Source: Mycolicibacter nonchromogenicus (GTDB lineage: Bacteria > Actinomycetota > Actinomycetes > Mycobacteriales > Mycobacteriaceae). From it: a stretch of DNA of 64,000 nucleotides. Where the stretch lies: contig NZ_LQPI01000072.1 in assembly GCF_002101775.1 (NCBI RefSeq), positions 120,906-184,905 on the forward strand, written 5' to 3'. A program made the position numbers and the translations under genes. Of the stretch, positions 8,177-18,500 are shown piece after piece (positions within the stretch are counted from its first letter, which is position 1; each line of letters starts with the position of its first letter). Below the pieces are notes generated by a model. The model had not been told where the DNA came from and ran no database searches. It saw only the letters and a list, made by a program, of their open reading frames with translations.

Positions 8177-8766
8177 CGCAGGACGCCGTAGAGCGCCATG
8201 CGGCGATAACCCATGTCGTGTTCCCCGAGAAAGGTGCCGCCCACATACTCGGCCAGCCTGCGCATAGCCGTGTTGCGGTACTCCGGCTCGAACATCATTC
8301 GCCGGCACTGGGGTTCGAGTTCGAAGACGCTTCTCATGACGCGGGGGAGCAGGATCGCCGCGAACCCCCGATTGACCGCCGCAACATCAGCGACCGCCCC
8401 GTGCATACCCAGATCGTAGGGGTGGGCGGCGTAGTACTTGGCGATGGAATCCTTTGACGCTCGGTACAATTCGATGTAACCGGCGTCCTGCTCGTTCCGG
8501 CTGACGATCAAGGGGCGGGTGAAGGTGCCGGCGACCAAGGCGCTCAGGTAGGCGTGCCAGCGCTCAGGCGGCCAGGCGGACTCCCAGGTGGCGGCCAGAT
8601 GTGGCCGGTTCATCCACTCAGAGATCATCTCGGCGTCGGCGTCGGGGTCGGCGACCCGGATCGAGTAGGGATCGGCGAGAACCGGGATGGGCGGTGCGGG
8701 AACGCGGCGAACATCGTCGGGTATGTCCGTCAGCTCACGGTGCACAATGTTGGCGGCGTCAGTCAT
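8137..8766 (-). CDS. mbtK: MbtK, lysine N6-acyltransferase
   Basis: A 209-residue GNAT-fold protein resembling the IucB / Rv1347c siderophore acyltransferases, with conserved W-x-S-x-W-P near residue 61, the H-P-Y-D-L-G-M-H segment near residues 115-122, and the terminal RN-T-A-MRRL and GEHDMGYRRMALYGV blocks. It moves the long acyl chain from MbtL to the N6 (hydroxy)amine of mycobactin lysine. It is transcribed toward mbtN, with overlapping 3' ends, and away from irtA. The intervening 127 bp carries an IdeR-like box, so mbtK has its own iron-controlled promoter. Confidence 0.92.
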   Translation of the reverse strand: MTDAANIVHRELTDIPDDVRRVPAPPIPVLADPYSIRVADPDADAEMISEWMNRPHLAATWESAWPPERWHAYLSALVAGTFTRPLIVSRNEQDAGYIELYRASKDSIAKYYAAHPYDLGMHGAVADVAAVNRGFAAILLPRVMRSVFELEPQCRRMMFEPEYRNTAMRRLAEYVGGTFLGEHDMGYRRMALYGVLRYPEDDPLSNNSA

Positions 8767-8806
8767 AACGAACGGTCAGCCTACCGCGAGCCCGGCTCCC
8801 AGTAAG

Positions 8807-8825
8807 TGAGGGTAGGGTAACCTAG
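8807..8825. promoter_or_regulatory. IdeR iron box (mbtK / irtA)
   Basis: TGAGGGTAGGGTAACCTAG matches 11 of 14 fixed positions of the IdeR consensus. It sits between the divergent mbtK (start 8766) and irtA (start 8894). A weaker half-site resembling TAGGCTGACC lies nearer mbtK (about 8769-8787, 8 of 14). Confidence 0.7.
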
Positions 8826-8893
8826 GTTCGGCTCGGGGGCGGGACGTCGAGCCCGACTCCGCGGGGTGGGCCACCGTTGGCGAAAGGACCGGG

Positions 8894-11491
8894 ATGGCGC
8901 GCGGCTTGCAGGGTGCGATTCTGCGGGGGTTCGGCGCTCGCGACCACATCGTCACGGTGCTCGAGACCAGCTGGATCGCTCCACACTGCATCCGGGTCTG
9001 GATGCATTCACCCACCCTGTTCACCGACGCGGCCGTCGAACCCAGTGCCTGGCTGCGATTCTGGTTCCCGGACCCGGACGGATCGGACACCGAATTCCAG
9101 CGTGCCTACACCATCGCCGAGGGCGACGCCGAGAGCGGGCGCTTCGCGGTCGACATGATGCTGCACGAACCCGCCGGGCCGGCCACCCGCTGGGCCCGCA
9201 CCGTCGAACCCGGAGCCACTATCGCGGCGGTGTCGCTGATGGGCTCGTCGCGCTTCGAGGTGCCCGACGCCGACGCGCAGCCCGCCGGCTACCTACTGAT
9301 GGGGGACTCGGCATCGATTCCGGGCATCAACGGAATCATCGACACCATCGCGCCCGACGTACCGATCGAGCTCTACCTCGAGCAGCACACCGACGATGAT
9401 CTGTTGATCCCGCTGCGCGAGCACCCCCGGCTGCGGGTGCACTGGGTACCCCGCCGCGACGCGAATTCGCTGGCCGCGGCGATCGAGGCCCGGGACTGGT
9501 CGGACTGGTATGCCTGGGCCACCCCGGAGGCCGCGACGCTCAAGGCGCTGCGGACGCGGCTGCGCGACGAGTTCGGATTCCCCAAATCCGAGATCCACGC
9601 GCAGGCCTACTGGACCGCCGGACGCGCCATGGGCACCCAGCGCGGACCCGAGAAAGCCGAGGCCACCCCGCAGACGCCGTTGACTCTGCCGGCACCTGAC
9701 ACACATGCGAGTGAGGCGCCCGGTGAACGCAGAGTCAACGCCAAGGGGGCGTGGCGGGCCCAGGCGGCGGGTCGGCTGCTCGGTCGGCTGCGGGTACCGC
9801 TGATCGTCTCCGGTGTCCTGCAGGCCCTGATCACGCTGCTGCAGTTGGCGCCGTTTGTGCTGCTGGTTGAGCTGGCCCGGCTACTGGTCGCCGGCGCCGA
9901 CGAGTCACGGCTGTGGACGGTCGGAGTCGCCGCGCTCTCCCTGCTGGGGCTGGGCACCCTGCTGGGCGCCGGGTTGACGTTGTGGCTGCACGTCGTCGAC
10001 GCCCGCTTCGCCAGCGAGCTGCGGACACGACTGCTGAGCAAGCTCTCGCGGCTGCCGCTGGGCTGGTTCACCGCTCGCGGATCCGGCTCTATCAAGCAAC
10101 TGGTCGCCGACGACACCTTGTCCCTGCACTATCTGGTCACCCACGCCATCCCCGACGCCGTCGCCGCCGTGGTGGCACCGGTCGCGGTGCTGGTCTACCT
10201 GTTCGTGGTGGACTGGCGGGTGGCCCTGGTGCTCTTCCTGCCGGTGCTGGTCTACCTGGTGCTGACGTCGATGATGATGACCCAGTCCGGCCCCAAGATC
10301 AGTCAGGCGCAACGCTGGGCCGAGCGGATGAACGGCGAGGCCGGCACCTACCTCGAGGGTCAGCCGGTGATCCGGGTGTTCGGCGGCGCCGCCGCCTCCA
10401 CCTTCCGCCGCCTCGACGGCTACATCAACTTTCTCGTGGACTGGCAGCGGCCCTTCGTCGGCAAGAAGACCCTGATGGACCTGGTGACCCGCCCGTCGAC
10501 CTTCCTGTGGCTGATCATGCTGGCCGGCGCCCCGCTGATCATCGCCGGCCGAATGAACCCGGTGAACCTGTTGCCGTTCCTGCTGCTGGGCACCACCTTC
10601 GGAGCGCGACTCCTGGGTATCGGCCTGGGCGTCGGCGGCATCCGCGGCGGCATGCTCGCCGCGCGGCGGCTACAGATCGCCCTCGACGAACCCGAACTCG
10701 CGGTCGAGCAGCACGCCACTGCGGTGCCGACGGCAGAGGTCGGAACGGTGCGCTTTGAAGCGGTCTCCTTCGGCTATCGCCCCGGCGTCCCGGTGATCCG
10801 CGATGTGTCCCTGACGTTGCAGCCGGGCACGGTGACCGCACTGGTCGGCCCCTCCGGCTCGGGAAAGTCGACCCTGGCCGCGCTGCTGGCCCGGTTTCAC
10901 GACGTCGAGGCCGGCTCGATATCGGTTGATGGACAAGACATCCGGTCGCTGACAGCCGAGGAGCTCTACCAGCGGGTGGGATTCGTCCTGCAGGAAACCC
11001 AGCTGGTGCACGGCAGCGTGCGGGACAACATCGCGCTGGCCGTCCCCGACGCCACCGACGAGCAGGTACACGCCGCCGCCCGCGAAGCCCAGATCCACGA
11101 CCGGATTCTGCGGCTGCCCGACGGCTACGACACCGTGCTCGGCGCCGCGGCGGCGCTTTCCGGTGGGGAGCGTCAGCGGCTCACCATCGCTCGCGCCATC
11201 CTCGCCGACACACCCGTGCTCATCCTGGACGAGGCCACCGCGTTCGCCGATCCGGAATCGGAATACCTGGTGCAGCAAGCGCTGAACAGATTGACCCGGG
11301 ACCGCACCGTGCTCGTGATCGCCCACCGGTTGCACACCATCACCGGAGCCGATCAGATCGTCGTGCTCGACGACGGTCGGATCGTCGAACAGGGCAACCA
11401 CGACCAGTTGCTGGCAGCAGGCGGTCGCTACCTGCAGTTGTGGCAGACCGGCCGTGCCGCAGCCACCGTCGGCGCGGAGGCAGGCCGATGA
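8894..11491 (+). CDS. irtA: IrtA, siderophore ABC importer with FAD-binding reductase domain
   Basis: An 865-residue fusion with the same architecture and near-identical length to M. tuberculosis IrtA. Residues about 1-250 form a siderophore-interacting FAD-binding domain (RFWFPDPDG, QRAYTIAE). A linker leads to about six membrane segments (290-560), then the nucleotide-binding domain with Walker A GPSGSGKST (Lys658), signature LSGGERQR and Walker B VLILDEAT. With IrtB it forms an inner-membrane heterodimer that imports Fe-carboxymycobactin/mycobactin and reduces the iron. The ATG is preceded by GAAAGGA. The stop overlaps the irtB start as ATGA. Confidence 0.95.
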   Translation: MARGLQGAILRGFGARDHIVTVLETSWIAPHCIRVWMHSPTLFTDAAVEPSAWLRFWFPDPDGSDTEFQRAYTIAEGDAESGRFAVDMMLHEPAGPATRWARTVEPGATIAAVSLMGSSRFEVPDADAQPAGYLLMGDSASIPGINGIIDTIAPDVPIELYLEQHTDDDLLIPLREHPRLRVHWVPRRDANSLAAAIEARDWSDWYAWATPEAATLKALRTRLRDEFGFPKSEIHAQAYWTAGRAMGTQRGPEKAEATPQTPLTLPAPDTHASEAPGERRVNAKGAWRAQAAGRLLGRLRVPLIVSGVLQALITLLQLAPFVLLVELARLLVAGADESRLWTVGVAALSLLGLGTLLGAGLTLWLHVVDARFASELRTRLLSKLSRLPLGWFTARGSGSIKQLVADDTLSLHYLVTHAIPDAVAAVVAPVAVLVYLFVVDWRVALVLFLPVLVYLVLTSMMMTQSGPKISQAQRWAERMNGEAGTYLEGQPVIRVFGGAAASTFRRLDGYINFLVDWQRPFVGKKTLMDLVTRPSTFLWLIMLAGAPLIIAGRMNPVNLLPFLLLGTTFGARLLGIGLGVGGIRGGMLAARRLQIALDEPELAVEQHATAVPTAEVGTVRFEAVSFGYRPGVPVIRDVSLTLQPGTVTALVGPSGSGKSTLAALLARFHDVEAGSISVDGQDIRSLTAEELYQRVGFVLQETQLVHGSVRDNIALAVPDATDEQVHAAAREAQIHDRILRLPDGYDTVLGAAAALSGGERQRLTIARAILADTPVLILDEATAFADPESEYLVQQALNRLTRDRTVLVIAHRLHTITGADQIVVLDDGRIVEQGNHDQLLAAGGRYLQLWQTGRAAATVGAEAGR

Positions 11492-13227
11492 TTCGCACCC
11501 TGATCCAGCTGATCCCGCGCGAGCGCCGCGGCCAGATGTCCCGCTACGTCGCACTGACGTTGGCGTCGGTGGCGGTGCGGGCAGCCGGGACTGTGCTGCT
11601 GGTCCCGCTGGTGAGCGCACTCTTCTCCGACACCCCGAGTTCGGCGGTGGTATGGCTGGGGTGGCTGACCGTCGCCACCGCCGCGGGTTGGCTGATCGAC
11701 TTCGCTTGCGCCCGAATCGGATTCGACCTGGGTTTCGCCGTCCTCGATCGCACTCAACATGACGTGGCCGACCGGCTGCCGGGCGTCCGGCTGGGCTGGT
11801 TCACGCCCGCCAACACCGCCGACGCGCGACAGGCGATCGCCGCCACCGGCCCCGAACTGGTCAGCCTGGTGGTCAATCTGCTGACCCCCCTGATCAGTGC
11901 CATCCTGCTGCCGCCGGCGATCGCACTGGCCCTGCTCGGGGTGTCCTGGCAGCTCGGTCTGGCGGCGCTGGGCGGTGTCCCGCTGCTGCTGGGGGCGCTG
12001 TGGGCGTCCAACCGGCTCAGCGCCCGCGCGGACGCCGCGGCCGGCGAGGCCAACACCGCCCTGACCGAACGGATCATCGAGTTCGCCCGCACCCAGCAGG
12101 CGCTGCGCGCGGCACGGCGCGTCGAGCCCGAGCGCAGCACCGTCGGGCAGGCGCTGAGCGCCCAGCACGGCGCGGCGATGCGGCTGCTGCTCATGCAGAT
12201 TCCCGGGCAACTGCTGTTCAGCCTGGCCAGCCAGGGTGCCCTGATCCTGCTCGCCGGCAGCACCACCGCGTTGACCGTGACCGGCACACTGAGCGTGCCC
12301 GAGGCCATCGCCTTGATCGTGGTGGCGGCTCGCTACCTGGAACCGTTCACCGCCATCAGCGAGCTGGCGCCGGCCCTGGAGTCGACACGGGCTTCTCTTG
12401 CGCGGATCCGCGCCGTGCTCACCGCACCGGAGGTCACGGTCGGCCCCCGCCGGGCATCGGAGGACAGCGGCGCGGTGCGTATCGAGTTCGACGACGTCAC
12501 GTTCGGCTACGACCCGGCCGGCCCCCCGGTGCTCGACCGGGTCAGCTTCGCCCTGCAGCCCGGCACCACCACGGCTATCGTCGGGCCGTCCGGCTCGGGC
12601 AAGAGCACCATCTTGTCGCTGATCGCCGGACTGCACGAGCCCACCGGCGGCCGGGTGATGCTCGACGGTGGGAACGCGGCCGAGCTGGACGCTCCGTCGC
12701 GGCGGGCCGTCACCAGTGTGGTGTTCCAGCATCCCTACCTGCTCGACGGCACGATCCGCGACAACATCCTGGTCGGAGACCCCGACGCCGATCAGGCATC
12801 AGTCGAGCGGGCCACCGAACTGGCCCGTGTCGACGAGCTGGTCGCCCGGTTGCCCGACGGCCCTGACACCAGAGTGGGGGAAGCCGGCGCGGCGCTGTCC
12901 GGCGGTGAGCGCCAACGGGTCAGCATTGCTCGGGCGCTGCTCAAACCCGCCCCGGTGCTGCTCGTCGATGAGGCGACCAGCGCCCTGGACACCGAGAACG
13001 AGGCAGCGATCGTCGCCGCCCTGAGCTCCGAACCGCGACCGCGCACCCGGGTGATCGTTGCGCACCGGTTGGCCAGCATCTCCCAGGCCGACCGCGTGCT
13101 GTTCATTGACGACGGTCGGGTCATCGAGGACGGGACCATCGATGAATTGCGCGCGGCCGGTGGACGTTTCGCCGAGTTCTGGCGGCAGCAACACGATGCC
13201 GCCGGATGGCAGATCCACGCCGGGTAG
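11488..13227 (+). CDS. irtB: IrtB, partner ABC importer subunit
   Basis: A 579-residue ABC half-transporter: transmembrane domain in residues about 20-300 and nucleotide-binding domain 330-575 with Walker A GPSGSGKST (Lys372), signature LSGGERQR and Walker B VLLVDEAT. The ATG at 11488 gives the same length as the M. tuberculosis protein and overlaps the irtA stop (ATGA); the longer upstream frame is within irtA. IrtB pairs with IrtA to import the ferric siderophore. Translational coupling implies a 1:1 ratio. Confidence 0.95.
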   Translation: MIRTLIQLIPRERRGQMSRYVALTLASVAVRAAGTVLLVPLVSALFSDTPSSAVVWLGWLTVATAAGWLIDFACARIGFDLGFAVLDRTQHDVADRLPGVRLGWFTPANTADARQAIAATGPELVSLVVNLLTPLISAILLPPAIALALLGVSWQLGLAALGGVPLLLGALWASNRLSARADAAAGEANTALTERIIEFARTQQALRAARRVEPERSTVGQALSAQHGAAMRLLLMQIPGQLLFSLASQGALILLAGSTTALTVTGTLSVPEAIALIVVAARYLEPFTAISELAPALESTRASLARIRAVLTAPEVTVGPRRASEDSGAVRIEFDDVTFGYDPAGPPVLDRVSFALQPGTTTAIVGPSGSGKSTILSLIAGLHEPTGGRVMLDGGNAAELDAPSRRAVTSVVFQHPYLLDGTIRDNILVGDPDADQASVERATELARVDELVARLPDGPDTRVGEAGAALSGGERQRVSIARALLKPAPVLLVDEATSALDTENEAAIVAALSSEPRPRTRVIVAHRLASISQADRVLFIDDGRVIEDGTIDELRAAGGRFAEFWRQQHDAAGWQIHAG

Positions 13228-13286
13228 CCGAACCCAACCGGACGCAACAGGGCTCGTCGTCGCGTCAGCTGTGCGATCATTCAGTC

Positions 13287-13901
13287 GTGAACGCCGACGA
13301 TGACCCGGAGGCCCGCATACGGGAGTTGGAGCGCCCGGTGTCGGTCTCCGCCCGTCCGGTGGAACTGACCGTCTCATCGGGCTCCATCGACGGGAGGCCG
13401 CCGGGGTCGGGCAACGGCAGGATTCTCGCCGTCGTCGTCAGTGTGATCGCAGCGGCCTTGGTGATAGCAGGCTCGATCGCTGTTTTCGTGGCCGCTCGCG
13501 GCTTCACCACCTCCGCTGGGCACCCCACTGTGCCCAGCGGTTTCATCCCGATACCGTCCGCGGTACCGCCGGTCGTCGCCCCAACCCTGCCGCCGATCCC
13601 GAACCCGGTGGTGTCGGCCGAACCGGCGCCGGACGGCAACGTCACGCTGAGCATCACCGGGGCCGGGGAGAACAAGACGCTGGACTGCGCCGGCCGCTAC
13701 GTTTCGATCAGCGGGGTCAGCAACACGGTGGAGCTCACCGGTCAGTGCGCCGGTCTGACCGTGTCGGGCATCGGCAACATCATCACCGTCGAATCGACGC
13801 CCACGGTCACGGCATCTGGTCTCAACAACCGGGTCACCTACCACTCGGGGAACCCGGAAGTCAGCACCTCGGGACTCGACAACGTGGTTGAGGCGGGCTA
13901 G
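13287..13901 (+). CDS. Membrane-anchored DUF3060-type protein
   Basis: About 204 residues from the GTG at 13287, 59 bp after irtB. A short charged cytosolic N-terminus is followed by a single membrane helix (about residues 46-70, RILAVVVSVIAAALVIAGSI), a Pro/Val-rich linker, and a C-terminal domain with repeated short beta units of the type N-T-V-E-L-T-G-x-C / I-T-V-E-S / N-N-R-V-T-Y, as in the mycobacterial DUF3060 family. The domain faces the periplasm. Function is unknown. It lies downstream of irtAB and could be on the same transcript, so iron regulation is possible but not shown; it converges on mbtA with an 11-bp gap. Confidence 0.75.
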   Translation: MNADDDPEARIRELERPVSVSARPVELTVSSGSIDGRPPGSGNGRILAVVVSVIAAALVIAGSIAVFVAARGFTTSAGHPTVPSGFIPIPSAVPPVVAPTLPPIPNPVVSAEPAPDGNVTLSITGAGENKTLDCAGRYVSISGVSNTVELTGQCAGLTVSGIGNIITVESTPTVTASGLNNRVTYHSGNPEVSTSGLDNVVEAG

Positions 13902-13912
13902 GTCACCTCGCG

Positions 13913-15451
13913 TCACCCGAGCTGGTTGATCAACGCCTTCTTGTCGATCTTGCCGACCGCCGTGGTGGGCAGTGCCGGTAGCGCCGCCAGCTGATCGATC
14001 CGGATGTGGGTTGCGACCCCGGACTCGTCGAGGTGGCGGTTGAGCTCTGCCAAGGTCAGCGGTGAGCCGTTGAAGACCACTGCGGCGCAGATCTTTTCGC
14101 CCAGATATTGATCCGGCAAGCCGACCGCTGCGGCCGAGCGAACCGCCGGATGCTGCAGCAGGTGCGACTCCAGCTCGTCGGCAGCGATGTTCTCGCCGCC
14201 GCGGACGATCACGTCCTTGATCCGGCCGGTCACCTCCAGGTAGCCATTCGCCAACCGGCGGACCCGGTCACCGCTGCGGTAGAAGCCGTCCGGGCTGAAG
14301 GATCGCTCATTCGCCTCGGCCGCGTTGAAATAGCCGTTGATCGTGTAGGGCCCGCGCACCATCAGCTCGCCCTCGGATGCCTCGGCGCCGGTCTCGTCGA
14401 CCACCCGCACCTCGTCGGCGGGGCACAGTGGCCGGCCCTGCGTGGTGTCGAGCAACTCCGCTGAGTCGCCGGGCCGGGTGTAGCAGAGCAACCCCTCGGC
14501 CATGCCGAACACCTGCTGCAGGCCCGGCGTCAGAACCTCCCGAATCCGGCGGGCGTCGCCCGGGGCCAGCTTGGCGCCGCCGACCTGCAGCAGTCGCAGG
14601 GTCGTCGGCCTCTGAGGCTCCCAGTCGCAGGCCTGCGCCCACAGCGTGGCCAACGCCGGCACCAGCGCGGTGACCGTCACCCGGTGCCGGGCGATGGTGG
14701 CGAATGCCGCCTCCGGGCTGGGGTCGGCGCCGAAGACGGTGGCCGCGCCCACCGACATGGCTCCCAGCAACCCCGGGCAGGCCAGCGGAAAATTGTGGGC
14801 GGCCGGCAGTGCCGCGAGGTAGACGTCATCGGCGGTCAGCTGGCACAGCTGCGCACTGGCGGTGGCGTTGTAGACGTAGTCGTCGTGGGTGCGGGGGATC
14901 AGCTTGGGCATCCCGGTGGTCCCACCGGAGACCAGCAGCAGCGCCGGCGCGGCGGGGTCGGGGGCGACCCGCGGCGCGGGGGCGCTCTCGCCCGCCTGGT
15001 CGAGGATGAGTCGTCTGAGCCCCAGCTCGGCGGCCATCGCCGGGTAGTCGAATCCCGCAGTGGCGTCGGGGATCACGATCCCGACAGCATCGCTGACCTC
15101 GGCCAGATGCCCGATCTCGGCAGCACGGTGTCCGGGTAGGCACAGCACCGGAACAGCGCCCAGCCGCAGCAGCCCGAACAGGGTGACCGCGAACGCGCAA
15201 CTGTTGGGCAACTGCAGCAACACCCGGTCGCCGGCGCCGACACCCAGCCGGTGCAGACTGCCCGCCGCACGATCGGCGGCCGCATCCAACTGCGCATACG
15301 ACAGCGTCGTGCCGTCATCGATCACCGCGCGCCGCTCGGGCCAACGCGTCGCGGCGTCGTCGAGCAGCGACGTCAAGGGCCGCCCGTTCCAGTAGCCGGC
15401 CGCACGATAGGCGGCGGCCCGCTCGTCGGGAAACGGTACGAACCCGTGCAT
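13913..15451 (-). CDS. mbtA: MbtA, salicyl-AMP ligase
   Basis: A 512-residue aryl acid adenylating enzyme whose start ATG is preceded by GGGAG and gives an N-terminus (GFVPFPDERAAAYRAAGYW) that aligns with known MbtA after its variable first residues. Motifs are SGGTTGMPKLIPRTH, HNFPLACPG, FGMAEG, YRSGDRVRR, GRIKDVIVRGGENI and the terminal GKIDKK lysine. The Cys in HNFPLACPG is the residue associated with salicylate rather than 2,3-dihydroxybenzoate in this family. It activates salicylate and loads the MbtB aryl carrier domain. It is divergent from mbtB, sharing an IdeR box. Confidence 0.95.
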   Translation of the reverse strand: MHGFVPFPDERAAAYRAAGYWNGRPLTSLLDDAATRWPERRAVIDDGTTLSYAQLDAAADRAAGSLHRLGVGAGDRVLLQLPNSCAFAVTLFGLLRLGAVPVLCLPGHRAAEIGHLAEVSDAVGIVIPDATAGFDYPAMAAELGLRRLILDQAGESAPAPRVAPDPAAPALLLVSGGTTGMPKLIPRTHDDYVYNATASAQLCQLTADDVYLAALPAAHNFPLACPGLLGAMSVGAATVFGADPSPEAAFATIARHRVTVTALVPALATLWAQACDWEPQRPTTLRLLQVGGAKLAPGDARRIREVLTPGLQQVFGMAEGLLCYTRPGDSAELLDTTQGRPLCPADEVRVVDETGAEASEGELMVRGPYTINGYFNAAEANERSFSPDGFYRSGDRVRRLANGYLEVTGRIKDVIVRGGENIAADELESHLLQHPAVRSAAAVGLPDQYLGEKICAAVVFNGSPLTLAELNRHLDESGVATHIRIDQLAALPALPTTAVGKIDKKALINQLG

Positions 15452-15504
15452 GTGTACTCCCTGGCGTGCCGACGACCGAACCTGGATAGAGTAGCTTCGA
15501 GAAA

Positions 15505-15523
15505 TTAGGGCAGCCTAACGAAG
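15505..15523. promoter_or_regulatory. IdeR iron box (mbtA / mbtB)
   Basis: TTAGGGCAGCCTAACGAAG matches 11 of 14 fixed IdeR positions, with a perfect left half TTAGG. It lies in the 86-bp divergent mbtA-mbtB region, 14 bp before the mbtB start codon, so it can control both directions. Confidence 0.75.
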
Positions 15524-15537
15524 GGTGGAGTCGCGTC

Positions 15538-18500
15538 GTGGGGCCGGACGAGATACGCGCACAGGTCGCTGACCTGCTCGGCGCGGACGCCAGCGCCGTC
15601 GATCCCGAGGCAGATCTGGTGGGACAGGGTCTGGACTCGATCCGGATGATGAGCCTGGCCGGTCGCTGGCGCAAGCAGGGCATCGACGTCGACTTCGCCA
15701 CGCTGGCCGCCGATCCCCGCATCACCGCGTGGCAGGACCTGTTGGGCCGGGGCGAACCGGCGCCGGAGACCGCCCCGATGGTCGATCCCGCTGATGCCTG
15801 CGCACCCTTTCCGCTGGCTCCCATGCAGCACGCCATGTGGGTGGGCCGCGACGACGACGTCGCGCTCGGCGGGGTGGCCGGGCACCTGTATGTGGAGTTC
15901 CACACCCGCCCCGGGGACCCGGGAATCGATCCGGGCCGGCTGGCCGCCGCAGCGAGTGCACTGGCCGCGCGCCACCCGATGCTGCGGGTGCAGTTCTCAC
16001 CTGATGGCACCCAGCACATCCGGCCCGATGCCGAACTGCCGGTCGCCGTGCAGGACCTGCGGGAACTCGATGCCACCGCGGTGGCCCAGCGGCTGGATGC
16101 CACCCGCGTGGCGAAATCGCACCAGCAGCTCGACGACGCGGTCTTCGAGCTCACGGTGTCGTTGCTGCCGGACGGAACCACGCGCCTCCACGTCGACCTG
16201 GACATGCAGGCCGCCGACGCCATGAGCTACCGAACCCTGATGGCGGATCTGGCCGCGGCCTACCGGGGGGAGACGTTGCCCGAGCTGGGCTATACCTACC
16301 GGCAGTACCGCCAGGCCACCGCCGAACGCCAGCCCGACGAGAGCCATGCTCAGTGGTGGGCGCAGCGCATCCCCGACCTGCCCGACCCGCCCAAGCTGCC
16401 ACCGCCCGCAGGCGCCCCCGCCGACCCGCGGCGCAGTACTCGGCGGTGGCATTGGCTCGACCAGGACACCCGCGACGCGCTGTACGGTCAGGCCCGCGCC
16501 CACGGCGTCACACCGGCCATGACCTTGGCCGCCTCGTTCTCCCACACCCTGGCCAATTGGTCGGACGCACCCCGGTTCCTGCTCAATGTGCCGTTGTTCG
16601 GCCGGGAACCGCTGCACGACGACGTCGACAGACTGGTCGGGGATTTCACCTCATCACTGCTGCTGGATGTGGACCTGAGTCAGGCCGGCACCGGCGCTCA
16701 GCGCGCGCACGCCCTGCAGGACGCCATGCGCACCGCCGCCGCCCACGCCGACTACCCCGGCCTGGCGGTGCTGCGTGACCTGAGCCGCCACCGCGGCACG
16801 CAGGTGCTGGCGCCGGTGGTGTTCACCAGTGCGCTGGGTCTCGGGGAGCTGTTCGCAGATGAGGTCACCGGGGCGTTCGGCGCCCCGGTCTGGATCATCT
16901 CCCAGGGCCCGCAAGTGCTGCTCGACGCGCAGGTCACCGAGTTCGACGGTGGAGTCCTGGTCAATTGGGATGTGCGCGAAGACATGTTCGCGCCGGGCGT
17001 GATCGACGCCATGTTCGCTCACCACATCGCCGACCTGACCCGGCTGGCCGGCGGCGAGGGTTGGGCGGAGCCGGCGCCGGCAGCGCTGCCGGCCGACCAG
17101 GCCCAGGTGCGCAACTCGGTGAACTCGGGTACCGCTGAGCCCAGCGGAGAAGCACTGCAGGACGGCTTCTTTCGCCAGGCCGACCGCGATCCCGATGCCG
17201 TCGCGCTGCTGCACGCCTCGGGGGAGTCGAGCTACGGACAGCTGCGCGATCAGGCATTGGCGGTGGCCGCCGCGCTGCGAGAGCGGGGCGTGCGACCCGG
17301 TGACACAGTGGCTCTGCTGGGCCCCAAGGGTGCCGAGCAGATCCCGGCCCTGTTGGGAATCCTGGCCGCCGGTGCGGTCTATCTGCCGATCGCCGCCGAT
17401 CAGCCGCCCGAGCGCAGACAACGAATTCTGGCGCTGGGCGGTGCTGCGCTGGCCCTGGTGACCGGGGATGCGGTGCCCGCCCTGGAGATTCCGGCGCTGG
17501 CGGTCTCCGAAGCGCTGCAGCACTCCGGTGCGGTGGAACCGGTTCGCACCGATCCGGCCGAATTGGCCTATGTGGTGTTCACCTCCGGCTCCACCGGCGA
17601 GCCCAAGGGCGTCGAGGTCACCCATGACGCCGCGATGAACACCGTCGAAACCCTCAGCGCTCGCTTCGGATTCGCTCCGAGCGACCGCAGCCTGGCGCTG
17701 CTGACCCTGGACGCCGACATGTCGGTGCTCGACGTGTTCGCGATGCTTCGTGCCGGCGCGGCGATCGTGATGGTCGACGAGGCTGACCGGCGCAGCCCCG
17801 ACGTGTGGGCGCAACTGGTGGCGCGGCACCGGGTCAGCGTGCTCAATCTGATGCCGGGGGCGTTGGAGATGTTGGCCGCCACCGGCGGTGAACTGTCTTC
17901 GGTGCGGGCGGTATTGACCGGTGGCGACTGGGTGCGCCCGCAACTGGCTCGACGGTTCGCCGAGGTGGCCCCCGGCGTGCGGTTCGCCGGACTCGGCGGG
18001 GCCACCGAAACCGCTATCCACGCCACGCTGTGCGAGGTCGAGGGTGAACCACCGGCGCACTGGGCCGCGGTCCCCTACGGCACCCCGCTGCCCAACATCG
18101 CCTGCCGGGTCGTCGGCGCCGACGGAGCCGACCGCCCGGACTGGGTGGCCGGCGAGCTGTGGGTCGCCGGGCGCGGCATCGCCTCGGGTTACCGCGGCCG
18201 GCCCGATCTGACCGCCGAGAAGTTCGTCGAGCACGCCGGCCGAACCTGGTATCGCACCGGCGATCTGGCCCGCTACCTTCCCGACGGCACCTTGGAGTTC
18301 GTCGGCCGGGCCGATCACCGTGTCAAGGTCAGCGGCTATCGCATCGAGCTCGGCGAGGTCGAATCCGCGCTGCGCCGGCTGCCCGGGGTTGCCGAGGCGG
18401 TGGTGGTGGCGCTGACCGACGCCGGCGGGCGTGAGGTGCTGGCAGCCGCGGTGCGCACCGGTGATCCAGCGGTGAGCGTCGCCGAATTGCAGGCCGGGTT

